A stretch of 64,000 nucleotides of DNA from contig CASGEC010000006.1 in NCBI GenBank assembly GCA_949300365.1, positions 223,885 through 287,884 on the forward strand, in the 5' to 3' direction. Made by a program: the position numbers and the translations under genes. The stretch comes from an uncultured Bacillota bacterium. Its GTDB lineage: Bacteria > Bacillota_I > Bacilli_A > RFN20 > CAG-288. The notes under the pieces are model-generated. The model did not search any database. It was not told where the DNA came from and saw only the letters and a list, made by a program, of their open reading frames with translations. Shown one piece after another: positions 17,438 to 27,095 of this stretch (position 1 is its first letter; each line of letters begins with the position of its first letter).

Positions 17438-17455
17438 TGAAATAAGGAGAAAAAC

Positions 17456-18544
17456 ATGGAACCGGAACAGAACGCGAACACCGTCCCCAACGTTGACCTT
17501 ACCCGACAGGCCGAAACGAAAAAGAAGGTCGATCTTGTCGTCAAGGGAATCTTCTTCTTTCTCGCTCTTTTGTGCGCAAGCGTCATCATCTTTGTCGTCG
17601 TCTTCGTCCTGGTCAAGGGAATCCAGCCCTTCATCACGGAATACCATTCGGCTATCGGCGATGGCAAGGGAACGCAGGATTTCGGAAAGTTCTTCACGAA
17701 CACGACCTGGAATGGCGGTGAATTCAACCATGGCGCCGGCTATCTTATCCTCAACACGCTTTATATCACGCTCTTCTCCCTTATCATCTCCATCCCCGTC
17801 TCGATCCTTACCGCGCTCTTGATCACAAGGATTGCCCCGAAGCCTGTCGCGAGCGTGTTTCAAACCGGTATCGAACTCTTGGCTTCCATCCCTTCCGTCA
17901 TCTTCGGCTTGTTCGGCATGGGCATCATCACGAGTATCGTCAATGCCTTTGCCAATGCGGTCGGCTACCAGACGGCAGGTGGATCCTCGATGCTCTCCGG
18001 TGTCCTTGTTCTCGCCATGATGTCCATTCCGACGATGACCTCAATGTCGATTACGGCGATGAAGTCCGTCAATCCTTCCCTCATCAACGCTTCCTTGGCC
18101 CTGGGAGCCTCCAAGAGCCAAACCGACTTCAAAATCGTTATCAAGGATGCCCAATCCGGTATCTTTGCCGGCATCATTCTTGGTATCGGACGCGCCCTAG
18201 GTGAAGCTACGGCCATGCAGATGGTCATCGGAAATGCGACGGGAGGACCGACTTGGAATCCGCTGGATACTTCCGCGACATTGACCACGCAGATGCTCAT
18301 GGGCATTGGCGAAGCCACCCCTGGAACGATGGGCTACGATATCCGTTTCTCTGCCGGCATCCTGCTGATGATCGTCATCCTTCTTGTCGACGTCGTCCTC
18401 AATTCGGCCAAGGATTCCATCTATGCCAAGTCCGTCGGACAGCCCAATAATGCCCTCATGGCAAGGCTCTATCGTCGTTTCTTCCCCGAGGGCATCATCA
18501 AGTCGCTCAAGAGGAAGGAGGCTATCGAAAATGGAAGACAATAA
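17456..18544 (+). CDS. pstC: Phosphate ABC transporter permease PstC
   Basis: Membrane subunit of the Pst phosphate importer. 362 residues: a cytoplasmic N-terminus, a first membrane helix (FFFLALLCASVIIFVVVFVL), an extracytoplasmic loop containing the family's short glycine-rich part (DFGKFFTNTTWNGGEF), then five more helices. The ABC-coupling EAA loop is seen as [18 protein letters not shown], followed by GIILGIGRALGEATAM, both typical of PstC. Start ATG 17456 follows AAGGAG. The 3' end overlaps pstA by 14 bases. Normal length apart from the longer C-terminal tail (RRFFPEGIIKSLKRKE). Confidence 0.95.
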   Translation: MEPEQNANTVPNVDLTRQAETKKKVDLVVKGIFFFLALLCASVIIFVVVFVLVKGIQPFITEYHSAIGDGKGTQDFGKFFTNTTWNGGEFNHGAGYLILNTLYITLFSLIISIPVSILTALLITRIAPKPVASVFQTGIELLASIPSVIFGLFGMGIITSIVNAFANAVGYQTAGGSSMLSGVLVLAMMSIPTMTSMSITAMKSVNPSLINASLALGASKSQTDFKIVIKDAQSGIFAGIILGIGRALGEATAMQMVIGNATGGPTWNPLDTSATLTTQMLMGIGEATPGTMGYDIRFSAGILLMIVILLVDVVLNSAKDSIYAKSVGQPNNALMARLYRRFFPEGIIKSLKRKEAIENGRQ

Positions 18545-20171
18545 CATGAAAGAAGAGATGGAATCCATGCCTTCTTCTTTGGAAACAAAAGCGAAAGACG
18601 AAGAAACACGTTCCACCAATGGAAGAAAGAAGCTTCCTTCCTGGGTCATCAAGGCCTGTGCCCTGTTCCAAAAAGGGTGGAAGAGAGTCAAGGCGCCTTT
18701 TGCCCATTCCGATATCGGCGTTGGCATGATTCCCGTCCCTGAGGAAAGCGAACTTTCGGACACGAACGAAGGCGACTTCCACTACACGGCCAAGGAAAAG
18801 GTCGAGTCGATCAAGAAAATAAACGCCGAGAGGGAGAAAAAGTTCAAGATCCGCGCCCTCTTTGATGTCCTTCGCTCCTCGATAACCTATATTCTTTCCT
18901 GCCTTTCCCTGCTTGTCCTTATCGGAATCATCGTCTATTGCTTCTCTACCGGCTGGGATACCTTCTCCTGGGACTTCGTCACGGGAAACTACAATTCGAT
19001 CAACTACAATGTCCGTACGCCCGACGATTTCTCTCTCGATCCGAACACCACCTTTCAAGAACCGCATCTTGACGAAGGGGAATACTTCTCCCAGAGATGG
19101 GGTATCGTCTTCGCCGATTCCTTCAAGACCGACGGCACCGAGGATGTTATCGTCACCTATGTCGATGCCAATTCCCCGATTTCCAAGGTGCATGACCTTT
19201 CCGAGCAGCCTTTCCATCTTGCCAACGGCTATTCCGTGACGATGATTATCGGCAAGGACGAAAACGGGGCAAGCGTGACGGCTGTTTCCAGAAACGGAGC
19301 CGAGGCCGTCGCGGAAAACCTGGATCGGATGGTCAGCATCAGTTCCGGCTTCTTCGCTTCCGGAGGCTTTGGTATCCGCGGTCCCCTTGTGGCGACTCTC
19401 TATATGATCCTTTTCTCTCTCATCATCGCTTTGCCTTTGGGTATCGGCGGTGCCGTCTATCTCAGCTACTACGCCAAGAAGGGCACCATAACGAAGCTGA
19501 TACAATCCCTTATCGACATGATCTCCGGCATTCCTTCCATCATCTTCGGTCTTGCCGGTGCCATCCTCTTCATTCCGATCTTCAACTGGACGGGAGCGAC
19601 AGGCAATATCCTCTCGGGCTCGGCGACCTTGGCCTGCATAGTCCTTCCGACCATCATGAAGGCAACCCAAGAGGCCATCAACGCCATTCCTAAGAGCCTC
19701 AAGAACGCTTCCCTTGCTTTGGGAGCCTCACAGACGCAGACGGTCTTCCGCATCATCATTCCCAATTCCGTCCCGGGCATCCTGACAGGCACGCTTCTTG
19801 CCATCGGTAGGATCATCGGCGAGTCCGCGGCCTTGGTCTTTGCAACCGGAACCTTTATCTCCGATACTCCATCGCCGACGAATACGGCTGCCTCCCTTGC
19901 CGTCTACATCTGGAAGATCATGTCCGGCGAGGCGCCAAACTACAAGGCTGCCGCGGCTGCTGCCATCCTGATCCTCCTTGTCGTCTTGATTCTCAACATC
20001 GCCGTCAAGCTCATCGCCGCCAAGCTCGACAAGTTCCGTCCTGTCGGACCCAAGCCGTGGTATAGGAAGCTTTACGAGAAGACGAAGAAGAAATATCTCG
20101 CCCGGAAGGAAGTGCGGGCTTCCATCATGGGTAAGGACAGACCCGCCATCGAAGGAGGACAGGAGAAATGA
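18531..20171 (+). CDS. pstA: Phosphate ABC transporter permease PstA, greatly extended
   Basis: Second Pst permease. The transport core (about residues 285-520) is standard: [30 protein letters not shown], the EAA loop [18 protein letters not shown], and [17 protein letters not shown]. The protein has 546 residues, nearly twice a usual PstA. A hydrophilic cytoplasmic extension (1-112, rich in E/K/S) precedes the first helix (~116-138), and an extracytoplasmic insert of about 145 residues (139-284) separates helix 1 from the core; it contains [13 protein letters not shown] and a stretch ending [11 protein letters not shown] 18531 was picked for the AGGAGG before it. Overlaps pstC upstream and pstB downstream. 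Confidence 0.93.
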   Translation: MEDNNMKEEMESMPSSLETKAKDEETRSTNGRKKLPSWVIKACALFQKGWKRVKAPFAHSDIGVGMIPVPEESELSDTNEGDFHYTAKEKVESIKKINAEREKKFKIRALFDVLRSSITYILSCLSLLVLIGIIVYCFSTGWDTFSWDFVTGNYNSINYNVRTPDDFSLDPNTTFQEPHLDEGEYFSQRWGIVFADSFKTDGTEDVIVTYVDANSPISKVHDLSEQPFHLANGYSVTMIIGKDENGASVTAVSRNGAEAVAENLDRMVSISSGFFASGGFGIRGPLVATLYMILFSLIIALPLGIGGAVYLSYYAKKGTITKLIQSLIDMISGIPSIIFGLAGAILFIPIFNWTGATGNILSGSATLACIVLPTIMKATQEAINAIPKSLKNASLALGASQTQTVFRIIIPNSVPGILTGTLLAIGRIIGESAALVFATGTFISDTPSPTNTAASLAVYIWKIMSGEAPNYKAAAAAAILILLVVLILNIAVKLIAAKLDKFRPVGPKPWYRKLYEKTKKKYLARKEVRASIMGKDRPAIEGGQEK

Positions 20172-21040
20172 CCCTTGAAGAGGAAGAGACCATCAAGACC
20201 CTAGAGGAACTGAATTCGAAGAAACCGTCGGAAGAGCCTGCCTTGGGAGCTCCGGCCGCGGCACGGCGGGAAGAGGCCGAGGAGACAAAGGACAACGTCG
20301 TTTTCGAGGCAAGGCATCTGAATCTCTTCTATGACGAAAAGCAGGCCCTGAAGGATATCAACATCAAGATCTACAAGAACAAGGTCACGGCCTTTATCGG
20401 CCCTTCCGGATGCGGAAAGTCCACCTTCCTCAGGTGCTTCAACCGCATGAACGATCTGATCGATGGCTGCCGCGTGACGGGAGAGCTTCTCTTCAACGGG
20501 ACGGATATCCACACGATCAACCCGATCCTTCTGCGCTCCCGTGTCGGCATGGTCTTCCAGCAACCCAACCCCTTCCCGATGTCCATCCGCGACAACATCA
20601 CCTATGGTCCGCGTTGCCAAGGCATTCGGGATCACAAGTATCTCCGTCAGCTTGTCGAGGATTCCCTCAAGGAAGGTGCCCTCTACGATGAGGTCAAGGA
20701 CCGTCTCAAGGAATCCGGCATGGCCCTCTCCGGCGGACAGCAGCAAAGACTCTGCATTGCCCGGTGCGTCGCCATGCGTCCGGACGTCATCCTGATGGAC
20801 GAGCCTACCTCTGCCCTGGATCCTATTGCCACGAAGAAGATCGAGGACCTTATCCAGAAACTGAAAGAGAAGTATACTATTGTTATCGTAACGCACAACA
20901 TGCAACAGGCGACCCGTGTCAGTGACTATACGGCTTTCTTCATGCTCGGGGAACTTGTCGAATTCAACGCCACCGATGCCTTCTTCTCCCATCCGAAGGA
21001 GAAGCGGAGCAACGACTACATCACGGGACGCTTCAGTTGA
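20168..21040 (+). CDS. pstB: Phosphate ABC transporter ATPase PstB
   Basis: ATPase of the phosphate importer. Walker [10 protein letters not shown] (~78-86), Q-loop [12 protein letters not shown], signature [14 protein letters not shown], Walker [13 protein letters not shown] and H-loop [11 protein letters not shown] are all intact. The N-W-x-Y-type nucleotide stacking start reads [15 protein letters not shown]. 290 residues, slightly long because of a ~40-residue acidic/alanine-rich N-terminal extension ([19 protein letters not shown]). Four-base overlap with pstA; phoU follows 20 bases later. Confidence 0.97.
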   Translation: MTLEEEETIKTLEELNSKKPSEEPALGAPAAARREEAEETKDNVVFEARHLNLFYDEKQALKDINIKIYKNKVTAFIGPSGCGKSTFLRCFNRMNDLIDGCRVTGELLFNGTDIHTINPILLRSRVGMVFQQPNPFPMSIRDNITYGPRCQGIRDHKYLRQLVEDSLKEGALYDEVKDRLKESGMALSGGQQQRLCIARCVAMRPDVILMDEPTSALDPIATKKIEDLIQKLKEKYTIVIVTHNMQQATRVSDYTAFFMLGELVEFNATDAFFSHPKEKRSNDYITGRFS

Positions 21041-21059
21041 TACAGGGAGGAAACGGAAA

Positions 21060-21713
21060 ATGCAAATCGAACAGGAAATACAGCATATCGACAGCAAGGT
21101 CTACGAAATGCTCGATGCCGTCATCGACTCGTGCAAGCAGGCTTTTTCCTACTATGTCGACAAGAAGAGAGGCTATGATGCGGCCTTTGTCATCGACGAT
21201 GACAAGATCAATCTCTATGAGCGTGAGACGGAATCCCTGTGCATGCAGATCCTTCTCCGCGAGAAGGTCTACTCCGGGGATCTCCGGGATATCATCGGCA
21301 ACTTCCGCCTTGTCGAGGACGTCGAGCGTATCGGCGACCAGGCCTATGACATCAAGTCCACGACGGATCTCATCAAGAAGCTTCCGGACAACATCAAGGT
21401 CATCGATGGCATGGAAGAACTTGCTGCCTTCGTCCTGAAGATGGTTCAGGATTCTTTGTATTGCTGCGTCAAGATGAATGTCAGCCAGGCCCAGGACATC
21501 CTCGATCGGGATGATTACGTCGACAACAAGTTCTGGGAAATCGTCAAGATCATCATCGAGCTGGACAAGGAGAAGAAGATCTCTTCCGAAAACACGGTCT
21601 ATCAGACCATGATCCTGAAGTATCTCGAAAGGATTGCCGACCACGCCACAAACATCGCCGAATGGGTCGTCTTCATGGTCAACGGCTATCACAAGGACCA
21701 CGTCATCATCTAA
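21060..21713 (+). CDS. phoU: Phosphate transport regulator PhoU
   Basis: Cytoplasmic protein that couples Pst transporter state to the PhoR kinase and limits phosphate uptake. 217 residues in two three-helix PhoU repeats, each with the metal-binding E/DxxxD motif (VEDVERIGDQAYDI in the first, YLERIADHATNIAEW in the second). ATG 21060 sits behind GGGAGG; the open frame continues upstream inside pstB but is not coding there. Placement between pstB and phoP is standard for a self-contained phosphate regulon. Confidence 0.95.
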   Translation: MQIEQEIQHIDSKVYEMLDAVIDSCKQAFSYYVDKKRGYDAAFVIDDDKINLYERETESLCMQILLREKVYSGDLRDIIGNFRLVEDVERIGDQAYDIKSTTDLIKKLPDNIKVIDGMEELAAFVLKMVQDSLYCCVKMNVSQAQDILDRDDYVDNKFWEIVKIIIELDKEKKISSENTVYQTMILKYLERIADHATNIAEWVVFMVNGYHKDHVII

Positions 21714-21729
21714 GGAAAGGAGGAGGACT

Positions 21730-22398
21730 ATGGCAAATCTGATCTATTCCGTCGAGGACGATGCCAACATCAGCAAAATCATCGCCATCACGCTTCGGAA
21801 GCAGGGATACGAAGTCATTTCGTTTCCGGATGGCCAGTCCTTCCTGGACGCCTTTTCCAAATGCCGTCCGGACCTCGTTCTCCTCGACCTCATGCTTCCC
21901 GACATCGATGGCTTTGACATCATCCGGAAGATCCGCGAGGACAAGGAGAACGACGATGTCGAGATCATGATCGTCTCCGCGAAAAGCCAGATCGTCGACA
22001 AGGTCGACGGCCTCGATCTTGGCGCGGATGACTATCTGGAAAAGCCTTTCGACATCCTGGAACTTATCTCCAGAGTGAATGCCAAGTTCCGCCGGAGCAA
22101 GAAGGCATCAAGAATCCTTATCGATCAGGTTATCATCGATGTCGACAGAAGAACCTGTAACGTCGAAGGAAAAGATGTTTCCTTGACGAATGCGGAATTC
22201 ACTATCCTTTATGAGCTGATGAAGGCTTCGGACAAAGTCGTCTCCCGCGATTCCCTTCTCAATGTTCTCTGGGGCGAGCAGGACAGCTATGAAAGCCGGA
22301 CCATCGACGTCCATATCAAATCCTTGCGGACGAAGCTTGGGGGACAGGGAAAGCATATTGTCTCTGTCTATGGTATCGGCTATCGCTACATCCGATGA
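21730..22398 (+). CDS. phoP: OmpR/PhoB-family response regulator PhoP
   Basis: DNA-binding response regulator expected to bind the Pho box at 16171. 222 residues: receiver domain with acidic pair VEDDANISK, phospho-acceptor Asp in LVLLDLMLPDIDGF (~residue 52), conserved Thr/Ser region IVSAKS and Lys in EKPFD; then a winged-helix domain ending RTKLGGQGKHIVSVYGIGYR. Start ATG 21730 has AGGAGG directly upstream. Overlaps phoR by four bases. Function as the phosphate regulator is inferred from operon context. Confidence 0.94.
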   Translation: MANLIYSVEDDANISKIIAITLRKQGYEVISFPDGQSFLDAFSKCRPDLVLLDLMLPDIDGFDIIRKIREDKENDDVEIMIVSAKSQIVDKVDGLDLGADDYLEKPFDILELISRVNAKFRRSKKASRILIDQVIIDVDRRTCNVEGKDVSLTNAEFTILYELMKASDKVVSRDSLLNVLWGEQDSYESRTIDVHIKSLRTKLGGQGKHIVSVYGIGYRYIR

Positions 22399-24092
22399 CA
22401 AAAAGGAAGATCATCCTCGAAGCCGTTATCTTCTGTCTTGTCCTCCTCGTTCTTTTCCTGTCTGCCTTTTTGACCTTCTTCCTCGTCAGTGAGAACGTTT
22501 TGGAGGAGAACATCCGCTCCGTTTCCAATGTGGCGGAGAAGGTTTTCGATGGCAATGATCCTTCCACGGGAGAGAAGACGGTCTCCTATTTCGACGATGC
22601 CGGCGAATACCGCATCTCCATCATCACGAAGACTGCCGACGGCTATCAGATCCTCTATGATTCGGAGGACATGCTCCAGTCGGATGCCATGGCCGAGGAG
22701 CTTCAACCCGAGAACGTCGGGAAGTTCATCACCCGCAAGTCCAGCTATGGATACAACATGGTCTACTATGCCGTCCACGACAAGGAGAACCCCACCTACT
22801 TCATCCGCGTCTCCGTTTCCGAAAGCGCGGCGACCAGCGTCTCCAGGAATTTCCTGATCTACGGTTCTCTTGTCATGGCGATCCTGATGGGTTCCTATAT
22901 CGTCTTCAAGTATCGGGACTACAACCGTTCCGTCAAGCCTTTGCGGGATCAGGTAGAAAGGCTTCTTTATCTTGCTGGCTATCCTTCCGATCGCCTCGGG
23001 GAAGGCGAGGACCTTTCCTTGATTGCCGATGCCATCGACGAAGTCTCTTCCGAGCTGGACAAGAAGATCACCGATCTCCAGAACGAGAAGGAAAAGACGA
23101 AGATGATTCTCGATTCCATGAGCCAGGCATTCCTGGCCGTTTCCGGCAATGGCCAGATCGTCCTGTTCAACCGCAAGGCCAGCGAGATGTTCGGCTATTC
23201 CGAAAAGGAGGCTCTCCGCAAGGACTACCACATTCTTTCCGCCGGAGAGGACTTCTCCGCCCACGTCGAGAAATGCCTCAAGGAAAGAAAGGACGGAAGA
23301 CACTTTGACATCCAGATGAAGGGAAGGACCTATCAATGCAATGTCATGGCGCTGAACTTCCCCTGGATCGACCATCTCAAAAGCGGTGCAGCCATCCTCG
23401 TCATGGATGTCACCGAGGAGAGAAACCTGGTCAAGATCAAGACGGACTTCTTTGCCAACGCCAGTCATGAGCTCAAGACACCACTGACGGCAATTCTCGG
23501 CTATCAGGAAATGCTCGACAACGGCCTCTTGACGACGCCGGAGGAAAAGCAGGAAGCGGTCCGGATGACGATCAAGGAAGCCAAGAAGATGCGGGAGATG
23601 CTCTCCGACATGCTGACGATCTCACGGCTTGAAAACGGAACGCAGACCCAGGCCTCGGATGTCGAGATCTCCGCCCTTATCCAGTCCATTCTGGAGGACA
23701 TGCAGCCCAAGATATTGGAAAACCATATCTCCATCGACCTGAAGCTTGAGGAATACCATGTCCATGCCGACCGCGGCGATATCGAGAAAATCTTCTCCAA
23801 CCTCATCGACAATGCCATCAAGTACAACAAGCCAAACGGCATGATATCGATCGAGATGAATCCTCGGGATGGCTATATCACCGTCTCCGATACCGGAATC
23901 GGAATCAAGGAAGAACACCTGTCGCGTATCTTCGAAAGGTTCTATCGCGTCGACAATTCCAAGACGCTGAAGAACGTCGAAGGCACGGGACTTGGCCTTG
24001 CCATCATCAAGCATATCTGCCAGAAGTACGGCTACCGCATCGAAGTGCGATCCACTTTCGGTCAGGGAACGACATTCATCCTGAGGACATAA
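22395..24092 (+). CDS. phoR: Sensor histidine kinase PhoR
   Basis: Membrane kinase partner of PhoP. 565 residues: helix 1 at ~7-30, an extracytoplasmic region to ~155, helix 2 at ~155-172, a HAMP-like linker (NRSVKPLRDQVERLLYL), a PAS domain (DSMSQAFLAVSGNGQIVLFN), H-box FFANASHELKTPLTAILGY with the phospho-acceptor His, then N-box LIDNAIKYNKP and G-boxes DTGIGIKEEHL and GTGLGLAI. All catalytic motifs are present. Last gene of the pst operon; the 3' end overlaps the converging glycosyltransferase gene by 17 bases. Like other PhoR kinases it may be read through PhoU rather than sensing phosphate itself. Confidence 0.93.
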   Translation: MTKRKIILEAVIFCLVLLVLFLSAFLTFFLVSENVLEENIRSVSNVAEKVFDGNDPSTGEKTVSYFDDAGEYRISIITKTADGYQILYDSEDMLQSDAMAEELQPENVGKFITRKSSYGYNMVYYAVHDKENPTYFIRVSVSESAATSVSRNFLIYGSLVMAILMGSYIVFKYRDYNRSVKPLRDQVERLLYLAGYPSDRLGEGEDLSLIADAIDEVSSELDKKITDLQNEKEKTKMILDSMSQAFLAVSGNGQIVLFNRKASEMFGYSEKEALRKDYHILSAGEDFSAHVEKCLKERKDGRHFDIQMKGRTYQCNVMALNFPWIDHLKSGAAILVMDVTEERNLVKIKTDFFANASHELKTPLTAILGYQEMLDNGLLTTPEEKQEAVRMTIKEAKKMREMLSDMLTISRLENGTQTQASDVEISALIQSILEDMQPKILENHISIDLKLEEYHVHADRGDIEKIFSNLIDNAIKYNKPNGMISIEMNPRDGYITVSDTGIGIKEEHLSRIFERFYRVDNSKTLKNVEGTGLGLAIIKHICQKYGYRIEVRSTFGQGTTFILRT

Positions 24093-25836
24093 AGGCCTCG
24101 GATTGGTCGACGACGGTGTTCAGTACCCAATAGAGTTCGAAATCGACCACCTTGTATTTTGAGAGGTCCCTGTTGTCGAAGACGTGGTCATAGTTCTTGC
24201 AGAGAATATAGACATTTCCTTCCTCGATACGGCTGGGGATTCCCCGGAAGTCGAAGTTCAGGAAGGAACGAATGTGCTCGAAGGCTGCCGTGTTGGGTTC
24301 CTCGGCGATTTCCACCGTCTCAAGATAGCTATAGGGATCTATCTCCTCATAGAAAAGCGTATAGATGGCACCTTCACCGGCTTGCTTTGTCACGTAGCAG
24401 GTGTCATAGCCCTGGATGGAGGTGGCATAGTCGATAGCTTCCCCAAGGGAGACGCGGAAGCTATTAAGGCCATTGTCCTGGTTCCATTTCGTGGAATAGG
24501 TAGCAAGGAAAAAGGCAAAGGATCCGGTGTAGAGCGCTGTTGTGGCGATAGCTATCTGCCTTCTCTTCTGGAGGATATCGTAAAGCCCGATGCCCGTCAG
24601 GATGATAAGGGACGGGAAGAGGAAGTTGACGCGATTGATGTTCGGCGAGACGACGAAAAGCATCAGCACGCTTACTGCAATCCACGTCCGGAGGAGAAGC
24701 ATCATATTCTTGTCGTTCTCGTCGGCGTCTTTATGAAAAAGGCCGAAGATGGCAAATGGTGTTGAGAAGACATAAATCGTTCCATAGAAGTCGATGCCAT
24801 TGAAGCTAAGACCGTCTGTTTGGACAAAGAGAATCTTTAGGCCTTGGCCGAAATTGTTCAACGCAGACTTAAAGAAATCCGAAGAGAAGAGGTTTGTTGT
24901 CGCCTGGAACCGGTTCTGGTTCAGCTTGGGTATCGTGAAGCCGAGGAAACGGAAGGCTTCACCGCCGAAAAGATTGATCCAGATGAAGAGGATGATCGGG
25001 AGGGCGACAAGGACAGCAAGGACGAGGAAGGAAAGGACTTCCCAAAGAGCAATTCTCCTTTTGAGGAGAAGGAAGACAAGGCCGATACCAAGATAGAGAG
25101 GAAGGAAGAGATAGGCCGTTCCATAGGAATAGGCCGAAAGGCCAAACACGATGGCCGAAAGGAGAAGAAGAACAAGTCTCTTTGGACTTATTCTCTTGCC
25201 TTCTTCGGGATGGAAGGAAATGCTTGTCAGAAGGAGATAGGTTCCGCAGACAAGAAGGGACGGGAAGGCATTGGATTCCAGTGCCCATCGGCTGCGCATG
25301 ATATCCCACGGGGAAATCGCAAAGACGGCCAAAACGATGATGGCCATGTTTTCCTTGCCGGTCTTCCGGACCATTCTGTAGACAAGAAACAGGGAAAGGC
25401 AACTGAGGATTCCCATCGGCAGACGGACGCTTAGCTCGTTCAAGCCAAGGAGGGCGATAGACGGGATGATGAAGTAGGCATAGAAGGCGTTTTGGCCACT
25501 GCCCCAGGAGATCAGGTGGACGGGAAGGAAGTTTCCTTTCCTATCGATGCCATAGTGGAGGATCGACCACGCCTCATAGCCGATGGAAGCCTCATCCTGG
25601 TTGAAACCTCGGGGAAGGCGGTCGACGAAACTGACACGCAAGGCAAAGGCCACGGCCAGAAGAAAGGAGACAAGGAAGATCTTCGGGTTCTTCCGTGCAA
25701 AGGAAAGAAGACCGGAAGGTTCCGAGCGGAGGGATTTGGCATAGTGGACGACGAAATAAAGGCTTCCAACGAAAAGGGAAAGGCAAAGAAGGATCCAGTC
25801 GGCGATGAGCATGCCCTCTTTCGTTAGGTTCAGCAC
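24076..25836 (-). CDS. GT-C fold membrane glycosyltransferase (PMT/ArnT-like)
   Basis: A 586-residue integral membrane protein with about 11-12 hydrophobic segments. Near residue 80 it has GFNQDEASIGYEAW in the first extracytoplasmic loop, the Asp-Glu motif of PMT_2/GT-C enzymes that use lipid-linked sugars. Further features are SPWDIMRSRWALESNAFP after a helix and a C-terminal soluble domain (about 450-586). Such enzymes add a sugar from polyprenyl-phosphate to protein or cell-wall polymers at the outer face of the membrane. Acceptor and sugar cannot be told from sequence. Monocistronic and convergent with phoR. Start ATG 25836 is taken as the only one giving a first helix with positive-inside charges. 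Confidence 0.8.
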   Translation of the reverse strand: MLNLTKEGMLIADWILLCLSLFVGSLYFVVHYAKSLRSEPSGLLSFARKNPKIFLVSFLLAVAFALRVSFVDRLPRGFNQDEASIGYEAWSILHYGIDRKGNFLPVHLISWGSGQNAFYAYFIIPSIALLGLNELSVRLPMGILSCLSLFLVYRMVRKTGKENMAIIVLAVFAISPWDIMRSRWALESNAFPSLLVCGTYLLLTSISFHPEEGKRISPKRLVLLLLSAIVFGLSAYSYGTAYLFLPLYLGIGLVFLLLKRRIALWEVLSFLVLAVLVALPIILFIWINLFGGEAFRFLGFTIPKLNQNRFQATTNLFSSDFFKSALNNFGQGLKILFVQTDGLSFNGIDFYGTIYVFSTPFAIFGLFHKDADENDKNMMLLLRTWIAVSVLMLFVVSPNINRVNFLFPSLIILTGIGLYDILQKRRQIAIATTALYTGSFAFFLATYSTKWNQDNGLNSFRVSLGEAIDYATSIQGYDTCYVTKQAGEGAIYTLFYEEIDPYSYLETVEIAEEPNTAAFEHIRSFLNFDFRGIPSRIEEGNVYILCKNYDHVFDNRDLSKYKVVDFELYWVLNTVVDQSEAFMSSG

Positions 25837-25972
25837 TTTTTCACCTCATTTCCCTTCTATTTTAAAAAGGTTCTTTCAAAACAGATAGGAAGAAATCGAA
25901 ATAGGAAAACTTCGGGAAAGAAAAAGTAATTATCCGACCCTCTTTTGGGACATGAAAGGGCGGGCATTCGGT

Positions 25973-25978
25973 TATAAT
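25973..25978 (+). promoter_or_regulatory. -10 box overlapping the annotated start
   Basis: Perfect TATAAT sharing bases with the first possible ATG (25977). It argues that the real start is ATG 25989 with an almost absent leader. Confidence 0.45.
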
Positions 25979-27095
25979 GTTTAAGTCTATGGAAAGAAAA
26001 GCCTTGCCTATTGTTCCTTATATCGGTCGCTGTGTGACTCGCCTTTTCCTGGGTGCGATTTCCGGATTCTTTTCCGCCATTCCTTTCTTCAACAACCATC
26101 TCTTTTCGGAAACGTTCCGGATGGATGGAAGATCCCTTCGGGGAAAGGCCTATTTCCTCAAGCGATGGTCCTATCTTTTGGGAGGCCTGATCGGCTTTGT
26201 CTTTTTCTTCCTTGTTCCTGTCCGTTATCTTGCCGAAGGCTATCCTCTGGCCCTGTCCTGTCTTTTCATGGGTCTGTCCCTGACATTCGGAATCCATGAG
26301 ATCTATTGCTGCTATCGATACCGGGACAAGAAGCACGCCGTTTCAACGATCCTTCTTCTTGTCGTGGGATTGGCGATACCCTTTGTCCTTCGTTTCTATC
26401 CCATCGACCTTCCATCTTTGGATACCAAGACAGGCCTTGTTGTCCTCTTTGCCGTTCTTCTTGTCGGCACGTTCCTTGTTCTTTTCTTTGGTCTCTCAAT
26501 CGGGACGGTCCTTTATTTCTCTTCCATCTATCTTCCTTTTTCGGATGAGATGGCTTCTATTGCACGGCTAGACAATCTTTGGGATGGCCATAGGTTGTTT
26601 GTCATTGTCCTTCTTTTAGGCATCCTTGTCGGTGCCTTGATTGCCCATGCCGTTCGGCGCTTTAAGCTCGTGACGGAGAAATCCGGTTTCAATGCCGGAA
26701 TCCATGTCTGCACGCTTATTGTGATTGCTGCCTTCGATATCAAGGAGCCCTACTTCACGGATATCTCCACTTCCTGGGAAGCCCAGCTGTTTGTCTTTCT
26801 TGCCGTCAGCATTGCCGCCCTTGGCATCGGTATTGCCTTTACCTGCCATGGCTATCGCTCCCTTGCCGATGAGGAACTTCCTGTCGAAAGGCCGTCCATC
26901 AAGCCGGAACCAGAAGCCGAGGACAAGACTGTCCTTTCCTCCCACTATCGCGATCTTCTGGTGAAGGATATCTTCCTTCCCTATCCGGATGAGGAAGACA
27001 AAGAGCCTGCAGAGAGTGTTAAGCAAGAAAAGAAGGTCTCCGGAATCGATCTGGACAAGCTTCGGAAGATACAGGAAGAGATGCGCAGCAAATGA
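25977..27095 (+). CDS. Polytopic membrane protein, unassigned (possibly DUF368-like)
   Basis: 372 residues with about eight hydrophobic segments up to residue ~290, then a soluble acidic tail (PEPEAEDKTVL... to the end). Two stretches, FLGAISGFFSAIPFFNN and YLLGGLIGFVFFFLVPV, loosely recall DUF368 undecaprenyl-phosphate transporters, with an internal-repeat feel, but the resemblance is weak and the family is not certain. The first ATG (25977) overlaps a TATAAT box at 25973-25978; if that is the -10, transcription would start about four bases before the second ATG at 25989, leaving it leaderless (start MERKALP). The 3' end overlaps rsuA by four bases, so they share a transcript. Confidence 0.65.
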   Translation: MFKSMERKALPIVPYIGRCVTRLFLGAISGFFSAIPFFNNHLFSETFRMDGRSLRGKAYFLKRWSYLLGGLIGFVFFFLVPVRYLAEGYPLALSCLFMGLSLTFGIHEIYCCYRYRDKKHAVSTILLLVVGLAIPFVLRFYPIDLPSLDTKTGLVVLFAVLLVGTFLVLFFGLSIGTVLYFSSIYLPFSDEMASIARLDNLWDGHRLFVIVLLLGILVGALIAHAVRRFKLVTEKSGFNAGIHVCTLIVIAAFDIKEPYFTDISTSWEAQLFVFLAVSIAALGIGIAFTCHGYRSLADEELPVERPSIKPEPEAEDKTVLSSHYRDLLVKDIFLPYPDEEDKEPAESVKQEKKVSGIDLDKLRKIQEEMRSK

